Source: Frigoriglobus tundricola (lineage in GTDB: Bacteria; Planctomycetota; Planctomycetia; Gemmatales; Gemmataceae). From it: 64,000 nt of DNA. Within the stretch, counting starts at the first letter, position 1. Each line of letters begins with the position of its first letter. The translations under genes and the position numbers were made by a program. The stretch lies in NCBI RefSeq assembly GCF_013128195.2, contig NZ_CP053452.2, positions 2,418,001 through 2,482,000 on the forward strand, read 5' to 3'. Below, piece after piece: positions 1 to 9,920 of the stretch. The notes below the pieces were generated by a model, which saw only the letters and a list, made by a program, of their open reading frames with translations, did not search any database and was not told the DNA's origin.

Positions 1-2
1 TG

Positions 3-479
3 GCCGACGGGGCGACCCCTTTGCCGCAGCGGAACCTGATCCTGCTCCTGTCGTTCAGCGTGATCCTAACGACGCTCGTGTTGCAGGGCCTCACGCTCCC
101 GCTGCTGATCCGCCGCCTCGGGCTCCCGTCCGAGGATTCCGTGCGGCGGGAGGACGCACCGATCCGGCTGGCGGCGGCCGAGGCGGCGCTCCGGCGCCTC
201 GACGAGTTGGAACACACCCCCGGCGTGCCGCCCGACGTGGTCGCGCACTTGCGGGCCATGTACCTGCTCCGCGTTCACCGCTACCGGTCGCGACTCGCCC
301 CCGCGGCCGGTGACTCTCCCGAGCCGGGCATCGAAGCGGCTCGCGGCCTGGTACTCGAGCTGTTGAAGGCCGAGCGGCAGGTCGTGGCCGCCATGTGGGG
401 CGATGGGCTCATCAGCGACGACGCCAAACAGCGGGTCGAACGCTCCCTGGATTACGAGGAACTCAAACTGGGCGCGTAG
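3..479 (+). CDS. Na+/H+ antiporter, C-terminal part (5' end outside window)
   Basis: The reading frame is open from the window edge, so this is the 3' end of a larger gene. The first visible part, PQRNLILLLSFSVILTTLVLQ followed by GLTLPLLIRRLGL, matches the last transmembrane segment of CPA1/NhaP-type sodium/proton antiporters. It is followed by a soluble helical tail of about 110 residues with charged heptad-like runs, as in bacterial family members. Such proteins exchange Na+ for H+ across the inner membrane for pH and salt balance. Only the last ~158 codons are seen, so ion specificity and the catalytic aspartates cannot be judged. A TTG at position 21 lies in frame but is internal to the domain and is not a start. 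Confidence 0.8.
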   Translation, partial: ADGATPLPQRNLILLLSFSVILTTLVLQGLTLPLLIRRLGLPSEDSVRREDAPIRLAAAEAALRRLDELEHTPGVPPDVVAHLRAMYLLRVHRYRSRLAPAAGDSPEPGIEAARGLVLELLKAERQVVAAMWGDGLISDDAKQRVERSLDYEELKLGA

Positions 480-957
480 GGGCACGACCTTGCGATGAGG
501 TGAAGCCGGCTCCTTCATCCGGCCGACCCTTCTTGCCTTGCATCAACTCCCGTTCCGCTTCCAGCCGGAATGGGTGCCGTCCCGTCGGCGCATCCGCGCG
601 TCCTCCCACTTCCGGTGGCCACAGAACCGAATGTCTCTCAACTGCCGACCGGTGTGAAGCTGGGGTTTCGTATTCGACGTGTCCGCGGTCTGGAAGCACA
701 TATTCCCTGATGTTCCCGCTGTAGCCCACGACGGCCCCCTTATTGCCACACGTTGGGTCACCGGCTGACTTGAACCTGCCAAGCCAACCTCCTCACACAT
801 GTGAGGGCGGGCCGCTCCTTGCGTCGCCTTCGGCAGATGCGGGCACATCGACACGACTGTGATCACACAGAGTGCTGCTGATGCGGAGTGATCCCGTCCG
901 GGTCACGCGGACGAGGTGTGACCGTGGCGGGCGGATCGGGAATCAAGGCGACAAACC
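480..957. other. Intergenic region, no gene seen
   Basis: About 480 bases without a convincing coding frame on either strand. The only structure noticed is a short inverted repeat at 791-806 (CCTCACA-CA-TGTGAGG), which could be a protein-binding site. No clear promoter hexamers or terminator were identified. Confidence 0.5.
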
Positions 958-1461
958 ATGGACCGGTCCCGGGAAACCATCGGCAAGACGATCGCCCGGG
1001 CGGTTCGCGCGTTCGAGACGCGGCGAACCAAACACGGCCGCAAATGGGTAACGGTGTTCTTGAACGAGGACACCGTTGTGATCGCGCTGCACGGCTCCTT
1101 AACGGCCGCAGAAAAAGCTCTGGTGCGCAGTCCCGCCGGCACCGACCGGGTTCGGGAGCACCACCGGCAGTTGTTCACCGACGCCTCCGCGCCCCTGCGT
1201 CGGACGCTCAAGGGCATCACCGGGATGGGGGTGCGCGATACGACCGCGGAAATCGAGCCCTCGACCAACAGCGTGGTGCAGTTCTTCACGACGGACACCG
1301 CGGGGACCGATTTTCCCAGCGTTCTCGCTACGCCGCCCGGGTCTGTGCCGGGACGTGCCCGCTCCGCCGCCGCAAAGGTCGCGCCCGCTGTGAGGCCAAG
1401 ACAACCGGACGTGTCATCCGGGGACGATCGCCCGATTCGCACCACGAGGAATTCACAATGA
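958..1461 (+). CDS. DUF2294-like protein
   Basis: A 167-residue protein. Residues ~5-120 resemble DUF2294: an N-terminal helix (ETIGKTIARAVRAFETRRTKHGRK), then VTVFLNEDTVVIALHGSL and a conserved stretch about VREHHRQLF. The function of the family is not established. The last ~45 residues are rich in Pro, Ala and Arg, look unlike a folded domain and may be a drifted tail. The stop overlaps the next start in an ATGA (1458-1461), so it is probably translationally coupled to the BON-domain gene. That pairing suggests a role in the same stress response, which is inference. Confidence 0.6.
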   Translation: MDRSRETIGKTIARAVRAFETRRTKHGRKWVTVFLNEDTVVIALHGSLTAAEKALVRSPAGTDRVREHHRQLFTDASAPLRRTLKGITGMGVRDTTAEIEPSTNSVVQFFTTDTAGTDFPSVLATPPGSVPGRARSAAAKVAPAVRPRQPDVSSGDDRPIRTTRNSQ

Positions 1462-2111
1462 AGACGGACGCGCAACTGCAAAAGGACGTCATGGACGAGA
1501 TCCGTTGGGAGCCGAGCACCACGGCCTCCCACATCGGGGTCACGGCCGCCAACGGGGTGGTGACGCTGACCGGCGTGGTGGCGACCTACGCCGAGAAGTG
1601 GGCCGTCGAGCGGGCCACCCAGCGGGTCGAGGGCGTCAAGGGGATCGCGGAGGAGATCACGATCAAGCTCACCGGGGTCCACGTCAAGAGCGACGCGGAG
1701 ATCGCTGAGGCGGCCATCAACGCCATCAAGTGGCACGTCTGGGTGCCGGGCGACATTCAGCCCACGGTGTCTCAGGGCTGGGTCACGCTGAAGGGCAACG
1801 TGAACTGGGAGTACCAACGGACCGCGGCGAAGGACGCCGTGTGCTTCATGCCCGGGGTGAGGGGCGTCTCGAACGAGATCAGTGTCAAGCCGGCGGTCCA
1901 GCCGTCCGCCGTCAAGGACTCGATCGAGAAAGCGTTCGTGCGGAACGCCGAGATCGACGCCGGGAACGTGACAGTGACCGCCGACGGCGGGGCGGTGACC
2001 CTGACCGGGAGCGTCCCGTCGTGGGGCGAGAAGGCCGGGGCCGGAACCGCCGCGTGGAACGCTCCGGGCGTCAACACCGTGCGCAACGACATCGCGGTCA
2101 CGTGCCCATAA
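1458..2111 (+). CDS. Triple BON-domain protein
   Basis: 217 residues forming three consecutive BON domains at ~4-70, ~78-146 and ~150-217. Each has the pattern of a helix, 'GVVTLTG' or 'GWVTLKG' or 'GAVTLTG', a helix and then 'GV..V.NDI'. BON domains are small alpha/beta modules found in osmotically induced proteins such as OsmY and are thought to bind phospholipid or to stabilise envelopes. No signal peptide is visible, so the location is probably cytoplasmic or peripheral. The ATG at 1458 has GAGGA seven bases upstream (1446-1450) and overlaps the upstream stop, which fixes the start. The same three-module layout is common in Planctomycetes stress loci. Confidence 0.85.
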   Translation: MKTDAQLQKDVMDEIRWEPSTTASHIGVTAANGVVTLTGVVATYAEKWAVERATQRVEGVKGIAEEITIKLTGVHVKSDAEIAEAAINAIKWHVWVPGDIQPTVSQGWVTLKGNVNWEYQRTAAKDAVCFMPGVRGVSNEISVKPAVQPSAVKDSIEKAFVRNAEIDAGNVTVTADGGAVTLTGSVPSWGEKAGAGTAAWNAPGVNTVRNDIAVTCP

Positions 2112-2133
2112 GGTCGCGTTCGACCGAGCCGCG

Positions 2134-2153
2134 CCGGCGAGGTGGCTCGCCGG
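2134..2153 (+). terminator. Hairpin downstream of the BON gene
   Basis: CCGGCGAG-GTGG-CTCGCCGG forms a perfect 8-bp stem with a 4-base loop, 22 bases after the BON stop. There is no clear T tract, so it may be a weak or factor-assisted terminator, or only a processing structure. Confidence 0.4.
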
Positions 2154-2243
2154 TGTCTCTCGACGTGAGGAACGACACCCCGTGGTCCGGCCGCCGGTCG
2201 GCCGACGAGTTCGGCGTGTACCGAATACAGCTCCGAGGGCAGC

Positions 2244-2948
2244 ATGACGACGCAAGACCGACTCACGACCCCGTCCCACCTGAACGGACGGCACCGACAC
2301 ACCTACGACGCTATCTTCCGCCACCCGACGGCCCACAACCTGGAGTGGCACGACGTGCGGTCGCTACTCGACGCGCTGGGGAACGTGGTCGAGGGGACCA
2401 ACGGCGCGCTCCACGTGACGCGGAACGGGCAGTCGGTGGCCCTGCACGCCCCCAAGCACAAGGACGCCACGGTCGAAGACGTGCTGGCGATCCGCAGCTT
2501 CCTCGAAAAGACGGGAGAAACGCCGCTACCCGCGCCGGTCCCGGCGGGCACGCACCTGCTGGTCGTCATCGACCACCACGAGGCGAAGGTCTACCGGACC
2601 GAAATGCACGGGGCCATGCCGCAGCATCTGGTGCCCTACGACCCGCACGGCTTCGGCCGGCACCTGCACTCCGACAACAACGAAACCGACGGCAAGCGGA
2701 AGCCGGAGCGGAAGAACTACTACGAAGCCGTCGCGGCGACCCTGCGGGGTGCCGACCGGGTTCTGATCTTCGGGAGCGGAACCGGCGAGAGCAGCGCGAT
2801 GGAGCAGTTGCTCGCCGATCTGAAGAAGAATCACCCGGACGTGGTTGAACACGTCGTCAGCCTCGTCGTCGTCGATGCGCACCACACGACCGAGGACCAG
2901 CTCCTGGCCAAGGCGCGGGAGTTCTACGCCGGACACAAGCCGAAGTAG
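2244..2948 (+). CDS. eRF1-domain-like stress protein
   Basis: 234 residues in two parts. Residues ~15-90 (TYDAIFRHPTAHNLEWHDVR..., then GALHVTRNGQSVALHAPKHK) resemble a small HicA-like double-stranded RNA-binding fold. Residues ~100-234 (GTHLLVVIDHHEAKVYRTEM, later VLIFGSGTGESSAMEQLLADL) resemble the third domain of eRF1 found in bacterial 'baeRF' proteins. These have been proposed to act on ribosomes or to inhibit translation under stress, but this member is uncharacterised. It is monocistronic by spacing and lies between the BON gene and an alcohol dehydrogenase, consistent with a stress block. Confidence 0.55.
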   Translation: MTTQDRLTTPSHLNGRHRHTYDAIFRHPTAHNLEWHDVRSLLDALGNVVEGTNGALHVTRNGQSVALHAPKHKDATVEDVLAIRSFLEKTGETPLPAPVPAGTHLLVVIDHHEAKVYRTEMHGAMPQHLVPYDPHGFGRHLHSDNNETDGKRKPERKNYYEAVAATLRGADRVLIFGSGTGESSAMEQLLADLKKNHPDVVEHVVSLVVVDAHHTTEDQLLAKAREFYAGHKPK

Positions 2949-3018
2949 CGCGGGGGAGTTCAAGTGTTACTTCCGCGGCCGACGATCGGGTCGGCCGTGC
3001 GCGTTTCTGGAGACCGCG

Positions 3019-4056
3019 ATGAAGGCATTCGTGTACGGCGGACCGGGGCGGATGGCGGTCGAGGACCGCCCGAAGCCCGAGATCCGGGCACCCGGCGACG
3101 CGATCGTGAAGATGGTGAAGACGACCATCTGCGGCACCGACCTGCACATCCTCAAGGGCGACGTCGCGACCTGCGCGCCGGGCCGCGTTTTGGGGCACGA
3201 GGGTGTCGGGGTCGTCGATTCGGTCGGCGCGGGGGTGACCAGCTTCCGAGCGGGCGACCGCGTCCTCATCTCGTGCATCTCGTCCTGCGGCCGGTGCGAC
3301 TACTGCCGGCGCGGCATGTTCTCGCACTGCACGACCGGGGGCTGGATCCTCGGGAACGAGATCGACGGCACGCAGGCCGAGTACGTCCGCACCCCGCACG
3401 CCGACACGAGCCTCTACCCGATCCCGGCCGGGGCGGACGAAGAGGCGCTGGTCATGTTGAGCGACGTCCTGCCGACCGGCTTCGAGTGCGGCGTCCTCAA
3501 CGGCAAGGTCGCGCCGGGTTCGATGGTCGCGATCGTCGGCTCCGGGCCGATCGGTCTCGCCGCGCTGTTGGGGGCACAGCTCTACTCGCCCGCCGAGATC
3601 ATCGTCATCGATCAGGACGACAGCCGCCTGGAGGTCGCGCGTCAGTTCGGTGCCACGCACACGATCAACAGCGCCCACGGCACGGCGGCCGAGTCGGTCA
3701 TGGCGCTCACCGCGGGTCGGGGCGTCGATACGGCCATCGAAGCCGTCGGTGTGCCCGCGACGTTCGCGCTCTGCCAGGACCTCGTCGCTCCCGGCGGGAT
3801 CATCGCCAACATCGGCGTCCACGGCCAGAAGGTCGAGCTCCACCTCGAACGGCTGTGGTCGCGGAACGTCGCGATCACGACCCGGTTGGTGGATACCGTC
3901 TCGACGCCCATGCTCCTGAAGACGGTGCAGGCGAAGCGGATCGACCCCAAACGCTTGATCACGCACCGGTTCGAGCTGGCCCGGATTTTGGAGGCCTACG
4001 ACACCTTCGGCCGCGCCGCGACCACCAAGGCGCTGAAGGTCATCATCACCGCGTAG
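3019..4056 (+). CDS. Zinc-dependent alcohol dehydrogenase
   Basis: 345 residues. The catalytic-zinc region has CGTDLHI (Cys ~37) and GHEGVGVV. The structural zinc lobe has four cysteines in SCISSCGRCDYCRRGMFSHC. The NAD(P)-binding Rossmann motif is VGSGPIGL, followed by an acidic residue (VIDQDD), which favours NAD over NADP. The family oxidises alcohols or reduces aldehydes; the substrate cannot be told from sequence. The ATG at 3019 starts the conserved MKAFVYGGPG, and upstream in-frame sequence is not homologous. DnaK follows 43 bases downstream, so the two may share a transcript. Confidence 0.85.
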   Translation: MKAFVYGGPGRMAVEDRPKPEIRAPGDAIVKMVKTTICGTDLHILKGDVATCAPGRVLGHEGVGVVDSVGAGVTSFRAGDRVLISCISSCGRCDYCRRGMFSHCTTGGWILGNEIDGTQAEYVRTPHADTSLYPIPAGADEEALVMLSDVLPTGFECGVLNGKVAPGSMVAIVGSGPIGLAALLGAQLYSPAEIIVIDQDDSRLEVARQFGATHTINSAHGTAAESVMALTAGRGVDTAIEAVGVPATFALCQDLVAPGGIIANIGVHGQKVELHLERLWSRNVAITTRLVDTVSTPMLLKTVQAKRIDPKRLITHRFELARILEAYDTFGRAATTKALKVIITA

Positions 4057-4099
4057 CGACCAGTTCCGAGTGACTCACAACACGTAGGGAGTGCGACAC

Positions 4100-6064
4100 A
4101 TGGCGGAAGAAAAGATCATCGGCATCGACCTCGGGACGACCAACTCCGTGGTGGCCGTGATGGAAGGGACCGAGGTGAAGGTCATCCCCAACCAGGAGGG
4201 GAACCGCACCACGCCGAGCGTCGTCGCGTTCACCGACAAAGGCGACCGCCTCGTTGGGGATCAGGCGAAGCGGCAGGCCGTCACCAACGCGAAGCGCACG
4301 ATCTACTCGATCAAGCGGTTCATGGGCCGGCGGCACGACGAAGTGGAGAGCGAGGAGAAGCTCGTCCCGTACAAGGTGGTCGGCGGGAAGAACGACCTGG
4401 TGAAGGTGGACATCGACGGGAAGACGTTCAGCCCGCCCGAAATCTCGGCGCTGATCCTGCGCAAGCTCAAGGAGGCCGCGGAGGCGTACCTCGGTCAGAC
4501 CGTGCGCAAGGCGGTCATCACGGTGCCGGCGTACTTCAACGACGCACAGCGCCAGGCGACCATCGACGCGGCGGCCATCGCGGGCTTCGACACCGATTAC
4601 GAGATCCGCGGAAAAGACGGCAAACTGGTCAAGCAGCGGATGCGGATCATCAACGAGCCGACCGCGGGCGCGCTGGCGTACGCGCTCGACAAGAAGAAGG
4701 ACGAGAAGATCGCGGTGTTCGACCTCGGCGGTGGCACCTTCGATATCTCGATCCTCGACGTCGGCGAAGACGGCGTCTTCCAGGTGAAGAGCACCAACGG
4801 CGACACGCACCTCGGCGGCGACGACTTCGACCAGGTGCTGATGGACCACATCGCCGACGAGTTCAAGAAGCAGAACGGCATCGACCTGCGCAAGGACGCG
4901 ATGGCGCTCCAGCGGCTCAAGGTGGCAGCGGAGCAGGCGAAGAAGGACTTGAGCCTCCAGGTGAGCGTGGACATCAACCTGCCGTTCATCACGGCGGACG
5001 TGGACCGCAACCCGCTGCACCTCGTCATGACCATCACCCGGAGCCAGTTCGAGCGATCGGTGGAGCACCTGTTCGAGCGGTGCAAGAAGCCGGTCCTCGC
5101 GGCCCTCAAGGACGCGAAGCTCACGCCGCAGCAGATCGACGAGGTGGTGATGGTCGGCGGCATGACGCGGATGCCGCGCGTGCAGCAGTTGGTGAAAGAA
5201 ATCTTCGGCAAGGAGGGGCACCGCGGGGTGAACCCGGACGAGGTGGTCGCGATCGGCGCCGCCATCCAGGGCGCACAACTGCTTCTCGGAGCCGCGGCCA
5301 ACATCCAACTACTCGACGTGACCCCGCTCTCGCTCGGCCTCGAAACCCTGGGCGGGATCATGACCGTGCTGATCCCGAAGAACACCACGATCCCGACCCA
5401 GAAGGGCGAGACGTTCTCCACCGCGGCGGACGGCCAGCCGTCGGTGGAGGTGCAGGTGTTCCAGGGCGAGCGGCCGATGGCCAACGACAACAAGAAGATC
5501 GGCGAGATTCACCTGGACGGCATCCCGCCGGCCGCGCGCGGCACCCCGAAGATCGAGGTGGCGTTCGAACTCGACGCGAACGGGGTACTGAGCGTGTCGG
5601 CAAAGGACCTGGGCACGGGCAAGCAGCAGCAGATCCGGATCGAAGGCTCGTCCGGGATGACCAAGGACGAGGTCCAGAAGATGACGCGGGACGCCGAACT
5701 GCACGCCGACGAGGACAAGCAGCGGCGCGAGTTCGCGGACGCCAAGAACGCGGCCGAGTCGCGCCTCGACGCGATCGAGAAGGCCCTGTCGGCGGCCGGA
5801 CCGGCGGTGGCAGCCGCCGCCAAGGCCCCGATCGACCGGGCGACCGCGAAGGTGCGGGAGGCGCTGAAGGGGACCGACGTGGCGGCGCTCAAGAGTGCGA
5901 CCGCCGAACTGGAGCAGGCGTCCGCGGCGATGGCCCAGCACGTGTCCGCCACGGCCGGCGGGCCGACGTGCGGCACGGGTTGCGACCCCGCGCAGCCGTG
6001 CGCGTCACCCGCGGGTGCCGAGCACGGGGACGTGATCGACGCCGAATATGAGGTGAAGGGGTGA
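4100..6064 (+). CDS. dnaK: Chaperone DnaK (Hsp70)
   Basis: 654 residues with all Hsp70 signatures: [18 protein letters not shown] at the N-terminus, [15 protein letters not shown], and [14 protein letters not shown] in the ATPase domain. A substrate-binding beta domain about ~390-510 ([14 protein letters not shown]) and a helical lid follow. It folds client proteins in the cytosol using ATP with DnaJ and GrpE, neither of which is nearby. The C-terminus carries an unusual Cys-rich tail ([11 protein letters not shown]) before a DAEYEV-like end. The ATG at 4100 is preceded by an AGGGAG ribosome site. As it stands apart from grpE/dnaJ it is probably an accessory stress paralogue. Confidence 0.95.
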   Translation: MAEEKIIGIDLGTTNSVVAVMEGTEVKVIPNQEGNRTTPSVVAFTDKGDRLVGDQAKRQAVTNAKRTIYSIKRFMGRRHDEVESEEKLVPYKVVGGKNDLVKVDIDGKTFSPPEISALILRKLKEAAEAYLGQTVRKAVITVPAYFNDAQRQATIDAAAIAGFDTDYEIRGKDGKLVKQRMRIINEPTAGALAYALDKKKDEKIAVFDLGGGTFDISILDVGEDGVFQVKSTNGDTHLGGDDFDQVLMDHIADEFKKQNGIDLRKDAMALQRLKVAAEQAKKDLSLQVSVDINLPFITADVDRNPLHLVMTITRSQFERSVEHLFERCKKPVLAALKDAKLTPQQIDEVVMVGGMTRMPRVQQLVKEIFGKEGHRGVNPDEVVAIGAAIQGAQLLLGAAANIQLLDVTPLSLGLETLGGIMTVLIPKNTTIPTQKGETFSTAADGQPSVEVQVFQGERPMANDNKKIGEIHLDGIPPAARGTPKIEVAFELDANGVLSVSAKDLGTGKQQQIRIEGSSGMTKDEVQKMTRDAELHADEDKQRREFADAKNAAESRLDAIEKALSAAGPAVAAAAKAPIDRATAKVREALKGTDVAALKSATAELEQASAAMAQHVSATAGGPTCGTGCDPAQPCASPAGAEHGDVIDAEYEVKG

Positions 6065-6072
6065 CGGTCGGC

Positions 6073-6099
6073 ACGGCTCCCGTCCTCGGCGGGAGCCGT
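6073..6099 (+). terminator. Hairpin terminator after dnaK
   Basis: ACGGCTCCCG, a 7-base loop and CGGGAGCCGT form a perfect 10-bp GC-rich stem 8 bases after the dnaK stop. No T run follows, as is frequent in high-GC genomes. Confidence 0.6.
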
Positions 6100-6344
6100 A
6101 CCACTTCCGGGGCATTCTTGGTCCGGTCCGAATCAATACGGTGCGCGGTGACAGTTGTGGCACACGCGATGTGCGATTCTGTCCAGCAACCCATAACCAA
6201 CACGAGCGGTACCAGCGGGGATATGCGGCCTTCCGGCGACGGCACCCCGCGCGGAAGCGTTTCGACAACCGTTGTGATATTCGGCGTGAGAAATGCCACG
6301 AGTGCCAGGGCCGACAGCTCTCGCACGACCGTTCAGGAATCGAC

Positions 6345-7700
6345 ATGCGCAAGTATCTGCTCCTCGCCGCCGTTGTGATCCTTGCCGGTAGCGGAGGCGC
6401 GTACCTGGTTTTCGGCAGATCCTCCGGGTCGGGGGTGACGTTTCGGACCGAACCCGCGACGCGCGGCGAACTGCTCGCGACGGTGGGCGGGACCGGCACG
6501 CTCGAACCCGAAGAGGTGATCGATATCGGGACACAGGTGGCGGGGTTGATCAAAGAATTCGGTCAGGGCACCGACAACAAGCCGATCGACTACGGTTCGC
6601 CCGTCGCGCGCGGCACGGTCCTCGCCCGCATCGACGATTCCCTCTACGCGGCCAGAGCGGAGCAGAGCCGCGCCTTGCTCCGCTCCGCGCAACAGAAGGT
6701 GGTCCAGGCGAAGGCGAAAGTGGACGAGGCCGTCGCGAACACGAACAAGGCGCGGGCCGACTTGAAACAGGCACAGGCCCGGGCCAACCAAACCGCCCGC
6801 GACTGGAAGCGCTCGCAAGCGCTCCAGGCCGCCGGGACGATCGCCGAAGCCGAGTTCGACCTCAGCCAAAGTACCTACGAGATCAACAACGCGGCGGTCG
6901 TCGTCTCCGAAGCCGCCATCGTGCAGGCGGTGGCGTCCGAAGCCGACGTCCGCGCGGCCGTCGGGGACGCCGAAGCCGCCGTCGCCACGGCCCAGGCGGT
7001 GCTCCGCCAGGACGAGATCAATCTCGGGTATTGCGTCATCAAGTCCGATGTCGCGGGGACGATCATCGACCGCCGGGTCACCATCGGTCAGACCGTGCAG
7101 TCCTCGTTCAACACGCCGAGCCTGTTCCTCATCGCCAAGGATCTGAAGCGGATGAAGGTGTGGGCCTCGGTCAACGAGTCCGACATCGGGCAGATCCGCG
7201 TCGGGCAGCCGGTCACGTTCTCGGTCGATGCGTACCCGAACAAGATTTACAAGGGCTCCGTCGCACGCATTCGCTTGAACGCGACCAACGCGCAGAACGT
7301 GGTCGTGTACACCGTCGAAGTGACCACCGATAACCCCAGCGGCGAACTCTTGCCCTACATGACGGCGAACCTCAAGTTCGAAGTCAACCGCCACGCGGAC
7401 GTGCTGCTGGTGCCCAATGCCGCGCTGCGGTACCGGCCGGCGGCGAATCTCATCTCGAACGGCGCCGCACTGACGGACCCGGGCAACGCGACCGGCGGCA
7501 TTGTCTACGTCGCGGACGGAACCAAACTGCGGGCGGTTCCGGTCGTGGTCGGGTTAACGGACGGCACAATGACCGAGATCGTGAGGGGGGATTTGGCAGC
7601 CGACGCCGCGGTGGTCGTGGGCGAGGCCCGGGGCGGCGGAACCCCGAATTCCGCCGAGAACCCGTTCGCGCCGAAAATGGGCGGCAGCAAGAAGCAGTAA
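6345..7700 (+). CDS. Efflux periplasmic adaptor (HlyD/MacA type)
   Basis: 451 residues. An N-terminal membrane anchor (KYLLLAAVVILAGSGGAYLVF) is followed by a barrel-sandwich half (GTLEPEEVIDIGTQVAGLIKE), a long alpha-helical hairpin rich in Ala, Gln and Lys (~100-230), then the second lipoyl half (YCVIKSDVAGTIIDRRVTIGQTV) and beta-barrel domains. This is the membrane-fusion subunit of tripartite ABC efflux systems and bridges the inner-membrane permease to an outer-membrane channel. The next two genes encode the ATPase and permease, completing a MacAB-like set. The ATG at 6345 is chosen because it opens directly on the hydrophobic anchor. Confidence 0.85.
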   Translation: MRKYLLLAAVVILAGSGGAYLVFGRSSGSGVTFRTEPATRGELLATVGGTGTLEPEEVIDIGTQVAGLIKEFGQGTDNKPIDYGSPVARGTVLARIDDSLYAARAEQSRALLRSAQQKVVQAKAKVDEAVANTNKARADLKQAQARANQTARDWKRSQALQAAGTIAEAEFDLSQSTYEINNAAVVVSEAAIVQAVASEADVRAAVGDAEAAVATAQAVLRQDEINLGYCVIKSDVAGTIIDRRVTIGQTVQSSFNTPSLFLIAKDLKRMKVWASVNESDIGQIRVGQPVTFSVDAYPNKIYKGSVARIRLNATNAQNVVVYTVEVTTDNPSGELLPYMTANLKFEVNRHADVLLVPNAALRYRPAANLISNGAALTDPGNATGGIVYVADGTKLRAVPVVVGLTDGTMTEIVRGDLAADAAVVVGEARGGGTPNSAENPFAPKMGGSKKQ

Positions 7701-7728
7701 GCCGCGATCCTTCCAACCGGGCGCTCTC

Positions 7729-8439
7729 GTGGAACTCATCTCCGTCGAAAATGTGTGGAAGACGTACCGCGTCGGCGGGGAAGACCTGCCCGTGCTCAAG
7801 GGTGTGTCCCTGAACGTCCGGCGCGGCGAACTGGTGGCCCTCACCGGCTCCTCCGGGTGTGGCAAATCCACACTCATGAACACCCTCGGGTGCCTCGACC
7901 GCCCGTCGGCCGGCAAGTACTGGCTCGACGGCATCGAGGCTTCCGGCCTGACGCCCGAAGCGCGGGCCGTCGTGCGCGGTCAGAAGATCGGCTTCGTGTT
8001 CCAGAACTTCAGCCTGCTGGCCCGTACGAGCGCACTAGATAACGTTTTGATGCCGCTCACCTACGCGTTCCCGCGGGTCGATCCGGCCGAAAGCCGAACG
8101 CGCGCCGTCGCACTGCTGAAGCGCGTCGGGTTGGGCGAGCGGATGGGGCACACCACGTCGCAACTGTCCGGCGGTCAGCAGCAACGGGTCGCCATCGCTC
8201 GCGCGCTGATCAACAACCCGCCCCTCCTCCTCGCGGACGAACCGACGGGTAACCTCGACTCGAAGACCAGCGTCGAGATTCTGGAGATGTTCAAGCGACT
8301 CAACACCGAAGAGGGGCTGACGGTACTGCTCGTCACGCACGACCCGTCGGTGGCGGCGACCGCGGCCCGCATGATCCTCATGAAGGACGGGTTGATCGAA
8401 TCCGGGGCGTTCGCCCCTCCACTCAAGGCGTCCGCATGA
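7729..8439 (+). CDS. ABC transporter ATP-binding protein (MacB/LolD type)
   Basis: 236 residues with Walker A GSSGCGKST, Q-loop FVFQNFSLL, signature LSGGQQQRVAIARAL, Walker B LLLADEPTGNLD and H-loop VTHD. The 'DEPTGNLDS' form is typical of the LolD/MacB/FtsE class, which drives mechanotransmission rather than classical import. It starts with GTG at 7729 and ends in an ATGA overlap with the permease gene, so the two are translationally coupled. It lies 28 bases after the adaptor gene in the same operon. Confidence 0.9.
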   Translation: MELISVENVWKTYRVGGEDLPVLKGVSLNVRRGELVALTGSSGCGKSTLMNTLGCLDRPSAGKYWLDGIEASGLTPEARAVVRGQKIGFVFQNFSLLARTSALDNVLMPLTYAFPRVDPAESRTRAVALLKRVGLGERMGHTTSQLSGGQQQRVAIARALINNPPLLLADEPTGNLDSKTSVEILEMFKRLNTEEGLTVLLVTHDPSVAATAARMILMKDGLIESGAFAPPLKASA

Positions 8440-9803
8440 ACTTCTTCCCACCGACGTTCGTCGTGGCCATCCATGCCCTGCGCCGCAACCTCGTCCGGTC
8501 CTCACTGACCACACTGGGCATCGTCATCGGGGTCGGTGCCGTCATTGCGATGGTCGAAATCGGGCAAGGCTCGAAGAGCGCGGTCGCGGACAGCATTCAG
8601 AGTCTCGGCGCGAATAATCTTCTGGTGATGCCGGGTCAGGCGTCGAGCGGCGGCGTGAGTTTCGGTGGCGGCTCGACCCCGACGCTCACGCCGGGCGACG
8701 CGGACGCGATCATTCGGGAGGTGCAAAGCGCGGTGGCCGTCGCACCGGTCGTGCGGACGCGAACGCAGATCATTGCGGGCGGGAAGAACTGGGTGCCGCT
8801 GTACATCTACGGGACCACGTCCGCGTTCCTGACGGTCCGCGACTGGGGCGTTTCGGACGGCCGCGCCTTCACGCCCCAAGAAGAGGGCAGCATGGCGGGC
8901 GTGTGCGTCGTCGGGAGGACGATCGCTCGCGAACTGTTCGGCACGAGTTCACCGATTGGCCAAACGCTCAGGCTCAACAACACGCCGCTGCAAATCATCG
9001 GCGTACTCGAAGCAAAAGGCGCGAACACCTTCGGCGCCGATCAGGACGACATCGTGCTCGCCCCGTGGCGCACGATCAAGTTCAAGGTGTCGGGGCAGTC
9101 CGCGCAGACCGCGAACCAGAGCGTCGCGAGTGCCGCCGGTTCAACGGGGAACTCGCAAACTCGGTTCCCCAGCCAGCAGCCCAGCCCGTACCCGGTGCAG
9201 TCCGCGACCCAGGCGGCCGATTTCCCGGCCCCGCCGCTGCCGACGTTCGTGGATCAGATTCTGGTTCGCATCGGCGACGAGCGGGACATTCCAGCCGCGA
9301 TCAAGCAGATCACCGTGTTGCTGCGGGAGCGGCACCGGGTTCAAGCCGGTCAGCCCGACGACTTCAACATCCGCGACACCGCGGAGCTGTCGAGCGCGGC
9401 CCTCGCCACGTCCCAACTGATGAGCGGCTTGTTGCTGGCGGTCGCACTCATTTCGCTCGTGGTTGGTGGCGTCGGGATCATGAACATCATGCTCGTGTCG
9501 GTGACCGAGCGCACCAAGGAGATCGGCTTGCGGATGGCCGTGGGCGCGCGGCCGAAGGACATCCTGTGGCAGTTCCTGGTCGAAGCGGTGGTTCTGTGCC
9601 TGGCTGGGGGCGCGCTCGGCATCCTGTTCGGTTGGTTCGGTTCCTGGCTGGTGCGCACCCTGTTGCACTGGCGCACCGAACCATCGGTGCCCGCAGTGGT
9701 CGCGTCCGTGGGCGTGTCCGCGCTCGTCGGGGTCGCGTTCGGGTTCTACCCGGCGTGGAAGGCGTCTCGCCTCGATCCCATTGACGCGCTGCGCTATGAA
9801 TGA
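8436..9803 (+). CDS. MacB-type ABC permease
   Basis: 455 residues. The N-terminal transmembrane helix (NLVRSSLTTLGIVIGVGAVIAMVEIG) is followed by a large periplasmic MacB core domain (~45-310) and three C-terminal helices with the FtsX signature (IMLVSVTERTKEIGLRMAVGA). The periplasmic part has a Ser/Pro/Gln-rich insertion at about residues 225-270, seen in planctomycete relatives. It works with the preceding ATPase and adaptor to export a substrate or lipid-linked molecule that cannot be named from sequence. The start overlaps the ATPase stop. Confidence 0.85.
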   Translation: MNFFPPTFVVAIHALRRNLVRSSLTTLGIVIGVGAVIAMVEIGQGSKSAVADSIQSLGANNLLVMPGQASSGGVSFGGGSTPTLTPGDADAIIREVQSAVAVAPVVRTRTQIIAGGKNWVPLYIYGTTSAFLTVRDWGVSDGRAFTPQEEGSMAGVCVVGRTIARELFGTSSPIGQTLRLNNTPLQIIGVLEAKGANTFGADQDDIVLAPWRTIKFKVSGQSAQTANQSVASAAGSTGNSQTRFPSQQPSPYPVQSATQAADFPAPPLPTFVDQILVRIGDERDIPAAIKQITVLLRERHRVQAGQPDDFNIRDTAELSSAALATSQLMSGLLLAVALISLVVGGVGIMNIMLVSVTERTKEIGLRMAVGARPKDILWQFLVEAVVLCLAGGALGILFGWFGSWLVRTLLHWRTEPSVPAVVASVGVSALVGVAFGFYPAWKASRLDPIDALRYE

Positions 9804-9920
9804 CGCCGGGAATTGTTACCGGAAGAGTCGCGTCGCCCGTCATGCCGCTCCAAATGCCCACCTTGCAGGGATGTCATCCGCGTGCTCCCAAGGACGAAGA
9901 CCGAATGAGGGTGATTGCCA

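Noticed and set aside
791-806. Inverted repeat CCTCACA-CA-TGTGAGG as a defined operator
   Set aside because: Short, single, and without a neighbouring regulator to support it.
888-2111. One continuous 407-codon frame covering the DUF2294-like and BON genes
   Set aside because: The BON product starts at 1458 with its own ribosome site; upstream codons of that frame are a shadow of the DUF2294-like gene.
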